A stretch of 64,000 nt of DNA from Treponema sp. (lineage in GTDB: Bacteria > Spirochaetota > Spirochaetia > Treponematales > Treponemataceae): NCBI GenBank assembly GCA_024400955.1, contig JAKSLY010000002.1, forward strand, positions 54,667-118,666. Reading direction: 5' to 3'. The notes beneath the pieces were generated by a model. That model made no database searches. It was given only the letters and a program-made list of their open reading frames with translations, and was not told the origin of the DNA. A program made the position numbers and the translations under genes. Positions 51,876 through 60,863 of this stretch are shown here, in pieces. Within the stretch, counting starts at the first letter, position 1; each line of letters starts with the position of its first letter.

Positions 51876-52655
51876 ATGGGTGAACGTAATTCAAGGACAA
51901 AGGCCATAATTCTTTCCCTAAGGGAATCTGGCGAGAACAACAGGCTTGTGACTGCCATTTCTCCAGACCTTGGAATATTCAATGCCCTGCTTTACGGCGG
52001 GCCAAAGAGCAGGCTAAGGTCCTTTGTACAGACCTTTAATTCTGGTGAAGCCTATCTTTACACGGATTCCGTAAGAAAATCCATAAAGCTGTCGGATTTT
52101 GACCTTAAGTCAAGCCATCCTTCCATCAGGGAGAACCTGTACAAGTCCTGGGCCGCATCCCTCGCATGTGAAATTGTCCTCAAGACAAGATGTGCCGGTG
52201 ACAGCGAAAGTGCCTTTGTGCTTCTGTCTGCACTCCTGGATGGAATTGATGCAGTTGATGAGAGGGAAGCCCGCCTTGGAATGCTAAGGTTTTTGTGGCG
52301 CTATCTTGGACTTCTTGGAGTTCAGCCTGAATCAAGGCAGTGTGTTTCCTGCGGTGTTTCCCTGTTGTCCTCGGAAATGTCGGCCTCATATATAGAAAGC
52401 CATAACGGATTCATGTGCAGGGATTGCATTCCTTTTTCCAGCGACAGGATACGCCAGGAGGCTTCTCTTTTCAGGACTGACATTCACGGCCTGACCTATC
52501 TTGCGGCCATTAATGAGCTTAGCCCGGGAAAGGTTCGTGAACTTTTGCTTCCCACGGAATCGGCTTACGCCCTAAAGACCCTTCTTTATCATCTTATGGA
52601 ACGCTCCTGCGGAACCCGTCTTGAAACCCTGGAATCAGGTCACGGAATACTGTAA
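51876..52655 (+). CDS. recO: DNA repair protein RecO
   Basis: 259 aa. Loads RecA onto SSB-covered DNA with RecR. N-terminal OB fold (KAIILSLRESGENNRLVTAI), helical part, and a zinc site CVSCG with a later CRDC. It is 11 bp after xerD and convergent with the nucleoside kinase; the shared hairpin in between ends the opposite gene. Confidence 0.9.
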   Translation: MGERNSRTKAIILSLRESGENNRLVTAISPDLGIFNALLYGGPKSRLRSFVQTFNSGEAYLYTDSVRKSIKLSDFDLKSSHPSIRENLYKSWAASLACEIVLKTRCAGDSESAFVLLSALLDGIDAVDEREARLGMLRFLWRYLGLLGVQPESRQCVSCGVSLLSSEMSASYIESHNGFMCRDCIPFSSDRIRQEASLFRTDIHGLTYLAAINELSPGKVRELLLPTESAYALKTLLYHLMERSCGTRLETLESGHGIL

Positions 52656-52662
52656 TTTCCCC

Positions 52663-52719
52663 AAAAAAAATCCCCTGAAAACTTCCCAAAGTTTAGTTTA
52701 CCTTAGGAAGTCCAGGGGA
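52663..52719 (-). terminator. Intrinsic terminator of the nucleoside kinase gene
   Basis: On the minus strand TCCCCTGGACTTCC (52706-52719) pairs with GGAAGT and CAGGGGA (52671-52686) with a small bulge; eight T follow (the A-run at 52663-52670 on the plus strand). Confidence 0.85.
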
Positions 52720-52745
52720 AGTGACAATTGCCTTTTGGGGTGGGG

Positions 52746-54398
52746 CTAGTACTTGAAGGCACTGCCTCCTATGAATTCCCTGATTATTGACTGGTTTGGA
52801 ACCGCAGTTGCTGGAATCGTCTGGAAGTTGTTCAGGAAGTTAAGGAGCCTGTTTGCCTCTGCAAATTCCTTCTGGAGCGGGGTAACGCACCTGAGCAGGG
52901 GTGCTGCGTAAACTCTGAGGACTGCAAGTTCATAGTCAAGGGCCGTGTTCAGCATGGCATCGGCATTGTTCTGGAATGGGAATATGTGAAGCCTTTCACC
53001 CTTCTGCACGTTGTCCCACATTGAAATGGTGTCTGCTGCACTTTTTCCTCGGTAATTGTAGTCGCGTACAATGCGTCTTATGAGGCGGTTGTCGCTGGTT
53101 GGAATGCGGTTGTGGTCGTCAAGGTTAAGCTGGGTGAGGGCAGAAAGATAGATCTTGAATTTCTTCTCTGCCGGAACAAGTGGAGTCAGCTTGTCGTTGA
53201 GGCCGTGAATTCCTTCCATGACAAGAATGTCGTTTTCCTCAAGGTGCATGGTGTCGCCCTTAAAGTAGCTTAATCCCTGGTGGAAGTCGTATGACGGAAG
53301 CTTGATTTCCTTGCCTGCAAAAAGGTCCACCAGGTTTTCATTGAGCATCTTTACGTTCAGGGCTTCTAGGCATTCGTAGTCGTAGTTTCCGAATTCATCC
53401 TTTGGAGTTTCAGCCCTGCCAACATAGTAACTGTCAAGGCTTATTACCTTTGGATTGTAGCCAAGGGCCTTGAGCTGAAGGGAAAGCTTCTTGCTGGTGG
53501 TTGTCTTTCCGGAAGAGGAAGGACCTGCAATGAGTACAACCTTAGCCGTCTTCTTCTCGCTGATTTTGTCTGCTATTTCTGAAATGCACTTGTTCTGCAA
53601 TGTTTCCGTAATGTCGATGAATTCGTTTACCTTTCTGTCGTGGATGATCTGGTTTAATCCTGCAGCTGATGTTACGCCCATCTGCTTTCCCCATTCCTTG
53701 TAGCGCTTGTAGATGGCAAAGAGCTTTGGCATGTCATTGAATTCAGGAAGCTTTGTGCTGTCGTCGCTTGAAGGGAATCTCAGGAGTAACCCGTCCTGGT
53801 ATGGGATTATGTCGAATACGTCCAGGATTCCTGTTGAGCCTGCAAGGGGTTCAAATGCCAGGTCGGAAAAGCCATCCAGTGTGTTCACCTGAAGCTTTGA
53901 CGGGCAGATGTAGTTGAGCTTTTTTCTGGTTTCACTCATTGAATTTCTTTCAAGCATTTCACAGGCTTCGGCATAGGAGATGAATGAATTTTCAATCACC
54001 AGGTCCCTTTCGATGAGTGCAGTCATCTCATTCTTGAGTTTTTTGCAGTCTTCTTCCGTGAATGCCGTTCCCGTTTCTATTGTATAGTAGTATCCGTGGC
54101 CAAGGCTGTGGCCTACAAGAAGCCGCTTTCCCGGGAAAATTTTTGCGGCGGCGGCAGCAAGTACAAAGCAAAGGGACCTTCTGTAGATTGCAGCTCCTTC
54201 CTTTGTGTCTGCATAAACGGGTTCCACGGTGCATGAAATGTTTACGGATGACTCAAGGGAACAGATTTCATTGTTTGCCTTGATGGCGATGATTTTTCTG
54301 TTGTCCTGTGCAAATCGGTTAAGGAATATGGCCGGCCTTATGTCTTTGTCGGCTTCAAGGAATGTTCCGTCTGTAAATGAAATTCTGATCTTCTTCAT
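52746..54398 (-). CDS. Nucleoside kinase with N-terminal TGS/threonyl-tRNA-synthetase-like domain
   Basis: 550 aa from the ATG at 54396-54398, preceded by GGAGGAAGCCC; an upstream in-frame start at 54428 is rejected. The first 60 residues resemble a TGS domain (IRISFTDGTFLEADKD), followed by a threonyl-tRNA-synthetase second additional domain (GHSLGHGYYY). The P-loop AGPSSSGKTTTSKKLSLQL opens a phosphoribulokinase/uridine kinase domain, with GRAETPKDEFGNYDYE further on. It likely phosphorylates uridine, cytidine or a related nucleoside; the exact substrate is not known. Confidence 0.85.
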   Translation of the reverse strand: MKKIRISFTDGTFLEADKDIRPAIFLNRFAQDNRKIIAIKANNEICSLESSVNISCTVEPVYADTKEGAAIYRRSLCFVLAAAAAKIFPGKRLLVGHSLGHGYYYTIETGTAFTEEDCKKLKNEMTALIERDLVIENSFISYAEACEMLERNSMSETRKKLNYICPSKLQVNTLDGFSDLAFEPLAGSTGILDVFDIIPYQDGLLLRFPSSDDSTKLPEFNDMPKLFAIYKRYKEWGKQMGVTSAAGLNQIIHDRKVNEFIDITETLQNKCISEIADKISEKKTAKVVLIAGPSSSGKTTTSKKLSLQLKALGYNPKVISLDSYYVGRAETPKDEFGNYDYECLEALNVKMLNENLVDLFAGKEIKLPSYDFHQGLSYFKGDTMHLEENDILVMEGIHGLNDKLTPLVPAEKKFKIYLSALTQLNLDDHNRIPTSDNRLIRRIVRDYNYRGKSAADTISMWDNVQKGERLHIFPFQNNADAMLNTALDYELAVLRVYAAPLLRCVTPLQKEFAEANRLLNFLNNFQTIPATAVPNQSIIREFIGGSAFKY

Positions 54399-54491
54399 GG
54401 GCTTCCTCCTGGTAATATGGCATCCCAAGAAAAAATCCTGAAATGCCCTTGGTTTAAATTATAACCCATGAATTTTGAGTTTTAAAGAAAT

Positions 54492-54908
54492 TTATTTTTT
54501 TGTGGAGAAAAGACCCTTGATTTTCCTTGCAATCATGATGAAGAATGAAGCGATGAACTGAAGGATCTTGATGACCAGTGAAGGATTCCTCATTCGTTCA
54601 AGCCGCTTGTATCCTTCAAGAAGTTCTTCATCCGTAAACTCCTTGCGCTGGTTGTTTTCTTCAAGTTCTATTTCAAGTTCCTTTAGTTTTGTGGTCTTGC
54701 TGTCAAGGACGTTGGCATTGATTCTTTCCCAGCCCAGTGCTTTTGCCGCTTCAAGCCTGCGTTCCCCGGCCACCAGTTCCATCTTTGAATTGACTGTTAT
54801 GGGGTTCAGGAGACCGTAAATCTTAAGGCTCTGCTTTAGGTCGTCAATGTCACCAAGATCCTTTCTGATTCTTTTGTTTACCTTAATGTCTGAAATCCTT
54901 ACGTTCAT
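54492..54908 (-). CDS. ParB-like domain protein with a C-terminal membrane helix
   Basis: 138 aa. Residues 1-90 are the ParB/Srx fold: ISDIKVNKRIRKDL, LLNPITV, the CTP-binding loop GERRLEAAKAL and the ENNQRKEFTDEE box. The DNA-binding and dimer domains of ParB are missing; a short amphipathic or membrane helix (LVIKILQFIASFFIMIARKI) and a basic tail KGLFSTKK follow. The start has AGGAGGAAAC upstream. It follows the class A penicillin-binding protein gene by 42 bp and is probably cotranscribed. Function unknown. Confidence 0.75.
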   Translation of the reverse strand: MNVRISDIKVNKRIRKDLGDIDDLKQSLKIYGLLNPITVNSKMELVAGERRLEAAKALGWERINANVLDSKTTKLKELEIELEENNQRKEFTDEELLEGYKRLERMRNPSLVIKILQFIASFFIMIARKIKGLFSTKK

Positions 54909-54950
54909 CGTTTCCTCCTGAAGTGGTGGCAGAACCCTGTCCTGATTGAT

Positions 54951-57578
54951 CTAGTCCAAAAGCCAGTTGCTAAAGTCGTCCGGATCCCTGTTGGAAGAAC
55001 CGCTTTCCATTTCATCATCTTCCATAAGTTCCATGTTAAGCTCGGAAGAAAGTTTTCCGCTCTTGAGGAATGAAAGGTCAACGGTAAGGGGTTCAAAATC
55101 CTTGGTGTCGGCAAAACTGTATCCTGAGCGGAGCTTTGCCTTGTGGAGCCTTCCCAGTGCCAGGATGCGGCCTGTGTTTTCCGTGTGCTTCTTGCAGCTT
55201 TCCGTCGGTTCGGTGCCGGGATAGTAGAATGCAGTCATCTTGTAGCCTTCGCATTCAGGAGTCAGAAGACCGCCGCTTTTTGCGCATACATCAAGTTGCA
55301 GGAGTTCAGAAGGCTTTTCGTCAAAGAATGGCTTGTATGCCTTTCCCTGGTTTGCAGCGTTCATGAAGTCACCCCATGCAACACCTGCAAGGGTTGAACC
55401 CGTGATGGAAAGACCCAGTGACTGGCCAGGCTTATCGAAACCAAACCAGAAGACGCTTGTGTAATATGGAGTAAAACCTGCTGCCCAGGCATCGGCCCAG
55501 TTCTGGGTGGTACCTGTTTTTCCGGCAATAGGCATGTCGAATTTCTTTCCGTTGGAATTGTCAAACTTGAATTTGCTTCCCTTTCCCTTTCTTTTTCCCG
55601 TCACGTAGTAGGTGGAATCCCAGTCGGCACCGTATCTCAAGGTTCCGCTTTGAACAGTCTGCTTCATGATTTCCTGCATGATGAAAGAGGTTTCCTGCTT
55701 GAGTATCTGCTTGCCGCCTTTCTGTGATTTCTGCTGTGCGCGCAGTTCCTTTTCCGGATTGATGATGGTGTTTCCGTTCTTGTCTTCCACTGAGAGAATT
55801 GCAATTGGCGTCACTTCCTGACCATGGTTTGCAATGGTGGCATAGGCCTTTGCAACTTCAATAGGACGGACTGAACATACGCCAAGACCGAGGGGATAAA
55901 CCCTGTCAAAGTGGCGCGATTCAAGCTCAGTCGAAGGAATTCCAAGGAGGGAAGAAGTCCTCTTTATGGCTGCATCAAAACCAATGGCATCAAGAACCTT
56001 GATTGAAGGAACGTTCATGGAGTGGGCAAGGGCATACCAAAGCTCAACATCACCTTCCCACTGGCCCTTGAAGTCCTGGGGAATGTACGGCGTGCCGTCT
56101 TCCTTATGGAATACGACTGGAGTGTCGCTGATGATTGCCGTCATTGAGGCAGGGTGACCTTCCAGCATCTGGTGGTTTTCAATTGCCTCTGAATAGTACA
56201 GCGGCTTGAATGTGGAACCCGGCTGGATCTTTGCCTGGATGGCGCGGATGAACTGGTTTTCCTGGTCGTATTTTGAACCGCCTACGAGGGCATCGATGTA
56301 GCCTGTGGAATTTTCCAGGGCTATCATGGTTCCTTCTATGGTGGTCTTTTCCGCATTCTGCTTGATCATGGAATTGCTCTTGTTTACGATTCCAGTCTTG
56401 AGGGTTTCAACACCGAACATCATGGAAAGAATGTCCACCATGGGGTTGATTTCCTCACGGTACTGCTTGAATGCGTTGGTCTTGTTCCTCTGGTCGCTGA
56501 GCTTAAGGCCCGGCAGGTTGAACGTAAGGCTTATGAGGTCGGTAAGCGGAATGTATTTTCCAAAGGCAGACTTTTCGTGGGAATTCATGGTTCTCTGGTA
56601 AAGCCTGTTTGCAGCCTTGATGTAGTCCTTCATGATTTCATCAGCTGCCTTCTGGTGGCTCAGGTTAAGGGAAGTGTTTACTGTGAACCCGCTTGTGTAG
56701 ATGTCTTCCGTTCCGTAGATCATGTCGCTCAGCTCACGGCGAACGTATTCCGAGAACCAAGGAGCTTCATCATGCTGAAGAATGTGTGCAGAGGTGTTGG
56801 TTCTTGTGTAGTCAAAGGAAGCCCAGTATGCGTCAAAGCTGTCATCGGCTTCTTCCCTCGTTATGTATTCTGAACTTACCATGGCATCAAGAACGTCCTT
56901 CTGCCTTGCCATGGCCCTGTTTGGATGTTCAAAGGGATTATAGAATGAAGGGTTTGATAGCTGAATTACAAGGATTGCTGCTTCTGCCGGAGTTATTTCA
57001 GTTGCCCCGTGGCCAAAGTAGTATTTGCTTGCGGCATTTACACCGTAGGTTCCGCCACCAAAGAAGATCTTGTTCAGGTAAAGCTCAAGAATTTCGTCCT
57101 TTGAATAATGGCGTTCCATCTGGATTGCATACCAGAGTTCCGTCAGTTTGCGGGTTACGGAATAGTCCTTGCGGTCTGCGTAGAGGGTTCCGGCAATCTG
57201 CTGGGTCAGGGTGGATCCGCCTCCCAATGACTTGTTTGTAACGACACCCATTACAGCGCGGGAGAAGGCCTTGATGCTGAATCCATGGTGGCTGTAGAAG
57301 ATGCGGTCTTCGCGGGTTAGGAGTGCATCCTTCATGTGCTGTGGAAGGTCACGGAGGGCAATGATCTCGCGGCGTTCCTCGCTTGCAAATTCCGTAATCA
57401 GTTCCCCATTTATGTCAAGGAGTTTTGTCGGAAGGGCCGTTTCAAAGTCCGTGAAGTTTTCCGTGTTTATTATGTTCATTGTGCTTGCAAGTCCAAGTCC
57501 CAGTGCCGAGCCGCAAAGAATAGCAGCAAGCAGCAGGGCCAGGAGAAAGCATGCAGGATGTATGTGCAATTTTTTCAT
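54951..57578 (-). CDS. Class A penicillin-binding protein (transglycosylase/transpeptidase)
   Basis: 875 aa. Short cytoplasmic tail, one membrane helix (about 10-32), then the glycosyltransferase domain with EDRIFYSHHGFS and STLTQQIAGTLY, then the transpeptidase with S-x-x-K in GSTFKP, SMN and KTGTT. It builds glycan strands and cross-links them in the periplasm. The family is PBP1A-like. The C-terminal 70 residues (RSGYSFADTKDFEPL and acidic end) are not typical. The gene has its own promoter at 57638. Confidence 0.95.
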   Translation of the reverse strand: MKKLHIHPACFLLALLLAAILCGSALGLGLASTMNIINTENFTDFETALPTKLLDINGELITEFASEERREIIALRDLPQHMKDALLTREDRIFYSHHGFSIKAFSRAVMGVVTNKSLGGGSTLTQQIAGTLYADRKDYSVTRKLTELWYAIQMERHYSKDEILELYLNKIFFGGGTYGVNAASKYYFGHGATEITPAEAAILVIQLSNPSFYNPFEHPNRAMARQKDVLDAMVSSEYITREEADDSFDAYWASFDYTRTNTSAHILQHDEAPWFSEYVRRELSDMIYGTEDIYTSGFTVNTSLNLSHQKAADEIMKDYIKAANRLYQRTMNSHEKSAFGKYIPLTDLISLTFNLPGLKLSDQRNKTNAFKQYREEINPMVDILSMMFGVETLKTGIVNKSNSMIKQNAEKTTIEGTMIALENSTGYIDALVGGSKYDQENQFIRAIQAKIQPGSTFKPLYYSEAIENHQMLEGHPASMTAIISDTPVVFHKEDGTPYIPQDFKGQWEGDVELWYALAHSMNVPSIKVLDAIGFDAAIKRTSSLLGIPSTELESRHFDRVYPLGLGVCSVRPIEVAKAYATIANHGQEVTPIAILSVEDKNGNTIINPEKELRAQQKSQKGGKQILKQETSFIMQEIMKQTVQSGTLRYGADWDSTYYVTGKRKGKGSKFKFDNSNGKKFDMPIAGKTGTTQNWADAWAAGFTPYYTSVFWFGFDKPGQSLGLSITGSTLAGVAWGDFMNAANQGKAYKPFFDEKPSELLQLDVCAKSGGLLTPECEGYKMTAFYYPGTEPTESCKKHTENTGRILALGRLHKAKLRSGYSFADTKDFEPLTVDLSFLKSGKLSSELNMELMEDDEMESGSSNRDPDDFSNWLLD

Positions 57579-57637
57579 AGCTGAATCATGCCCATCAGGA
57601 TAAGGGCACCTCTGTTTGTTTTCTAGAATCGCAATCT

Positions 57638-57666
57638 ATTATATAGGAAAAGAACTGTAGGTTCAA
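57638..57666 (-). promoter_or_regulatory. Promoter of the penicillin-binding protein gene
   Basis: Read on the minus strand: TTGAAC (57661-57666), 17-base spacer, TATAAT (57638-57643). The leader to ATG 57578 is about 55 bases. Confidence 0.65.
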
Positions 57667-57700
57667 TGTCTGAAAAAACATGGAAGAATGAAATTTGCTG

Positions 57701-57730
57701 TTGACATCAATGCCTGAATTATGCTATAGT
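57701..57730 (+). promoter_or_regulatory. Promoter of the tRNA genes
   Basis: TTGACA (57701-57706), 18-base spacer, TATAGT (57725-57730), ending 12 bases before tRNA-Asp. Confidence 0.7.
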
Positions 57731-57742
57731 CTAAAAACATTA

Positions 57743-57816
57743 GGGGTGTTAGCGAAGCTGGTTATCGCGCTGGCCTGTCACGCCGGAGACCACGGGTTCG
57801 AGTCCCGTACATCCCG
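57743..57816 (+). tRNA. tRNA-Asp (GTC)
   Basis: The cloverleaf closes fully: acceptor GGGGTGT/ACATCCC, D arm GCGA/TCGC, anticodon arm CTGGC-CTGTCAC-GCCGG with anticodon GTC, T arm ACGGG-TTCGAGT-CCCGT, discriminator G. 74 bases. The CCA end is not encoded. Confidence 0.97.
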
Positions 57817-57826
57817 AATATTTTTT

Positions 57827-57858
57827 AAGCCCTCTCTTTGGAGCGGGCTTAATTTTTT
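57827..57858 (+). terminator. Terminator-like hairpin between the two tRNAs
   Basis: AAGCCC (57827-57832) pairs with GGGCTT (57845-57850), with additional pairing TCTC/GAGC inside, and six T at 57853-57858. Confidence 0.65.
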
Positions 57859-57859
57859 A

Positions 57860-57932
57860 CGGGCAATAGCGCAGTTGGTAGCGCGCCACGTTCGGGACGT
57901 GGAGGTCCCGGGTTCGAATCCCGGTTGCCCGA
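57860..57932 (+). tRNA. tRNA-Pro (CGG)
   Basis: Acceptor CGGGCAA/TTGCCCG, D arm GCGC/GCGC, anticodon arm CCACG-TTCGGGA-CGTGG with anticodon CGG, T arm CCGGG-TTCGAAT-CCCGG, discriminator A. 73 bases. The CCA end is not encoded. Confidence 0.97.
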
Positions 57933-57935
57933 ATG

Positions 57936-58727
57936 TCAGTTGCTTGGTCTCTTTCCGAATTTATATGTGGCCCATGCAATGAGGGTGGATGGCATCACGG
58001 TGCAGAGGAATGCATTTATCTTCCATTTGAGGGCCCACATTGCAACTGGGGCGCCGCGGCGTGATTTTGCCAGTGCGTGACGTACGGTTTTTTCCGCACT
58101 CTTTCCATGGAGAACTTCCTTTCTTGCTCCCTTCGAGGCTACATTTGCAAATTCCGTGCTGACGGAACCCGGGCACAGTGCCGTTACCCTTATTCCCCTC
58201 GGTGCAAGTTCCGCCCTGATGGCCGTTGTAAAGTTCAGGACGTATGCCTTTGTTGCACCGTAAACTGCAAAATTCCCCAGGGGGCCGTATGCAGCAAGGC
58301 TTGCGACATTGATGATTCTCGATCCCCTGCCCATGTATGGAATTGCATAGCCCGTGATTCCGGTGAGGGAAGTGCAGTTAAGTTCAATCATGTCCATTTC
58401 CCGTTCCGTATCCGTTGCCGAAAATTCTCCGTAGGTTCCAAATCCTGCATTGTTCACAAGGACGTCGATGAAAACCTCACCTGCATCTTCCAGGGCTTTC
58501 TTGAATGCAAAGGCCCCGGCCTTTCCGCCAAGATCCATTTCCATGCACCTGACTGCCGTTTCCGACTTGGGGTTTTCCTTTTCAATCTTTTCCCTAAGGG
58601 CTTGGAGCCTGTCAGCCCGTCTTGCAATGATCCATATTTCGTCGCTTCTGCATTCTTTTGCAAGGAACAGGGCAAAACATTCCCCCATTCCGCTTGATGC
58701 GCCTGTAACAACCGTGATTTTCTTCAT
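57936..58727 (-). CDS. Short-chain dehydrogenase/reductase
   Basis: 263 aa. NAD(P) motif VTGASSGMGE near residue 6, NNAG in the middle, catalytic Ser in INVASLAAYG and Tyr/Lys in YGATKAYVL. There is a C-terminal extension with a hydrophobic stretch (WKINAFLCTVMPSTLIAWATY) that could associate with a membrane. Substrate unknown. The 3' end comes 3 bp after the tRNA-Pro gene on the other strand. Confidence 0.92.
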   Translation of the reverse strand: MKKITVVTGASSGMGECFALFLAKECRSDEIWIIARRADRLQALREKIEKENPKSETAVRCMEMDLGGKAGAFAFKKALEDAGEVFIDVLVNNAGFGTYGEFSATDTEREMDMIELNCTSLTGITGYAIPYMGRGSRIINVASLAAYGPLGNFAVYGATKAYVLNFTTAIRAELAPRGIRVTALCPGSVSTEFANVASKGARKEVLHGKSAEKTVRHALAKSRRGAPVAMWALKWKINAFLCTVMPSTLIAWATYKFGKRPSN

Positions 58728-58760
58728 TCCTTCAGTATATCATTTTTTCTGTCTGTCTGC

Positions 58761-58766
58761 TATAAT
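58761..58766 (+). promoter_or_regulatory. -10 hexamer seven bases before the GH3 gene start
   Basis: A perfect TATAAT at 58761-58766 is followed by TCCTTCC and ATG 58774. No Shine-Dalgarno and no convincing -35 are seen. Confidence 0.4.
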
Positions 58767-58773
58767 TCCTTCC

Positions 58774-59985
58774 ATGAAAAAAAAGTTGGCCGCCGTCATT
58801 TTCTGCGTACTCAGCGCCTTTGGTTTTACCCAGAATTCCAGGGAGCGACTTGCAATAGAAAAATACATAAATTCCATGGATCCCCTGGACCGCATTTCCC
58901 AGCTTTTTCTTGTCAATGTGGAAGGCAGCGAAAAATTCCTTCCGGTTGAATATTACGGTAACAAGCCTGTGGTTCCCGGGGGAATCCTGCTTTTTTCCTA
59001 TAACATTGCATCCACACCTGAAAAAATCATGGGCTTTACGGATTCCATTTCCTCTTTCTGCGAAGAAAATTCCATTCCCGGTGCCTACGTTGCCGTTGAT
59101 CAGGAAGGGGGGCTTGTCAACCGCCTGCGTGGAATTACAGGTTCACTGCCATCCAACATGACTGTTGCTTCTGACATGAATCATGAAAGGGCATCCCGGC
59201 TGTATTCGTGCCAGGCAAGGCAGATGAAGCTTCTTGGAATCACCATGAACCTGGGGCCTGTTGTCGAATGTTCCGTACCATCCAACGCGGAATTCCTTGG
59301 CAAGAGAACCTTTGGAACTTTTCCTGTAACCGCCGCATATTCGGTCCTTTGCATCAGGGCTTATGAAACCCAGGGAATCGGATGCACCGTAAAGCATTTT
59401 CCCGGAAACACGAACACTGACCCCCACACGGGTCTTCCAGAAATTTCCCTTGCTGAATATGAAGTGGGCCGCGACATGCTCATTCCCTTTGCCTTTGCCC
59501 TTGCTGCAGAACCATCCTGTGTTCTCATGAGCCATGCACGTGTCCGTGGATTTGATGAAACTACACCTGCATGCCTGAGCTCCTTCTGGGTAAAGGACAT
59601 GCTGCGCGAAAAGCTTGGCTTTGAAGGCCTTGTAATAAGTGACGACATATTCATGGACGCCCTAAACGCCAACGGCTTCCCCCCGGAAACTGCTGCCGTA
59701 AGGGCATTGGAGGCTGGAGTCCAGGTCATCATGCTCAGTGAAAAAAGGTTTCTTGATTATGCACTGGTTCTCATGAAGCGCGGCCAGGAAAATCCTGATT
59801 TTGCAGCCACTCTTCTTGATGCACAGGTTGCGGTTATATGGTTCAAGATCAGGAAGGGAATACTTGCCCTTGGAAAAGCGCCGGATGGAACTCTTTCCGT
59901 TACGGGCGGTGAAAGTGCCTGTAAAATTCCATTGGAACGTCGCCTGAAAGAATTCAATGAAAGCCGTTTTGGAGGTTCAGATTGA
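58774..59985 (+). CDS. nagZ: Exported GH3 glycosidase, beta-N-acetylhexosaminidase (NagZ-like)
   Basis: 403 aa from ATG 58774 with a signal peptide (KKKLAAVIFCVLSAFGFTQ). In frame the codons are open further upstream but that part is antisense to the SDR gene and not family-like. GH3 motifs: GAYVAVDQEGGLVNRLRGI, VKHFPGNTNTDPHTGLPE (the H in D-x-H is the acid/base region of NagZ), and VISDDIFMDAL with the nucleophile Asp. It probably removes GlcNAc from cell-wall fragments, in the periplasm. The following methyltransferase overlaps by 4 bp. Confidence 0.88.
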   Translation: MKKKLAAVIFCVLSAFGFTQNSRERLAIEKYINSMDPLDRISQLFLVNVEGSEKFLPVEYYGNKPVVPGGILLFSYNIASTPEKIMGFTDSISSFCEENSIPGAYVAVDQEGGLVNRLRGITGSLPSNMTVASDMNHERASRLYSCQARQMKLLGITMNLGPVVECSVPSNAEFLGKRTFGTFPVTAAYSVLCIRAYETQGIGCTVKHFPGNTNTDPHTGLPEISLAEYEVGRDMLIPFAFALAAEPSCVLMSHARVRGFDETTPACLSSFWVKDMLREKLGFEGLVISDDIFMDALNANGFPPETAAVRALEAGVQVIMLSEKRFLDYALVLMKRGQENPDFAATLLDAQVAVIWFKIRKGILALGKAPDGTLSVTGGESACKIPLERRLKEFNESRFGGSD

Positions 59986-60842
59986 AGAAAGAAAAGCTCA
60001 AGGGAGAACAGCAGTTTGACCAGTATTATCAGGAAGTCTACGGGCAGCGGTGGCCGTCCATAAAGGCATCCCTTGTTCCCGAAGTTAAGCATGCCTCCAT
60101 TTCCTATGATGGAATGGAACCATATTTTCTTGACCCTGCAAGTGTTGTGTGTGCCCTGTGTCTTCCCCTTGATGGAGCCGGGAAGGTCCTGGACTTGTGT
60201 GCAGCCCCCGGTGGAAAGACCTTGATGGTAGCCGGTAATCTTCCAGAAAATGCCCTGCTTTTTTCCAATGAACGTTCCCCCCAGCGAAAGGGAAGGCTTG
60301 TAAAGGTTGTGGAAGAAAGCCTGCCTGTGTCCATTGCTGAACGGGTAAGGTGCAGCTGTTCCGACGGTTCAACCTGGTGCAGGAGGGAAAGCGAGTGCTA
60401 TGATTCCATATTGCTTGATGCTCCCTGTTCCAGTGAACGTCACGTGCTCAACGATCCAAAGTATCTTGATGACTGGACCCTATCGCGCATAAAGACCGTT
60501 TCCATGGAGGAATGGGCATTGCTTTCCTGTGCATTCAGGCTTCTCAAGAAGGGTGGATGGCTTTTGTATGCAACATGTGCCCTGGCTCCAAAGGAAAATG
60601 ACGGCAATATAAAAAAGCTTCTCCAGAAATTTCCAGAGGCAAAGGTTTGTCCCAAGGAAGAGATGGAAAAAATCTTCCGGGCAAATCTTGCGTCCTTCAG
60701 GGCAAGGCTTTCTTCGCCGGATGGAATGGATTTTGAACGGATATTTTCATGTGCAGAGGATACGGAGTTTGGGCTTCATGTCATTCCCGATCTTTCCATG
60801 GGTGCCGGCCCATTGTATTTCTGTCTTGTAAAAAAGGAATAA
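59982..60842 (+). CDS. RsmB/NOP2-type RNA m5C methyltransferase
   Basis: 286 aa from TTG 59982, with GGAGG six bases upstream inside the end of the GH3 gene. SAM motif DLCAAPGGKTLMVAGNL, then LLDAPCSSERHVL (motif IV, PC) and YATCALAPKENDGNI (motif VI, catalytic TC). No RNA-binding PUA or NusB-like domain is seen, so it is shorter than RsmB. The target (16S rRNA or tRNA) cannot be fixed. Confidence 0.9.
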   Translation: MKKEKLKGEQQFDQYYQEVYGQRWPSIKASLVPEVKHASISYDGMEPYFLDPASVVCALCLPLDGAGKVLDLCAAPGGKTLMVAGNLPENALLFSNERSPQRKGRLVKVVEESLPVSIAERVRCSCSDGSTWCRRESECYDSILLDAPCSSERHVLNDPKYLDDWTLSRIKTVSMEEWALLSCAFRLLKKGGWLLYATCALAPKENDGNIKKLLQKFPEAKVCPKEEMEKIFRANLASFRARLSSPDGMDFERIFSCAEDTEFGLHVIPDLSMGAGPLYFCLVKKE

Positions 60843-60854
60843 CTGATTTATAAT
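60826..60854 (+). promoter_or_regulatory. Promoter of the HD-GYP gene, close to the start codon
   Basis: TTGTAA (60826-60831), exact 17-base spacer, TATAAT (60849-60854). ATG 60864 begins nine bases later, so the leader would be about two to three bases. No Shine-Dalgarno is present. Confidence 0.6.
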
Positions 60855-60863
60855 TCCTACCAA

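Noticed and set aside
57695..57982. 95-codon frame across both tRNA genes
   Set aside because: The region is fully explained by two tRNAs and their promoter.
58450..58773. 108-codon N-terminal extension of the GH3 gene
   Set aside because: The extension is antisense to the SDR gene. ATG 58774 gives a proper signal peptide.
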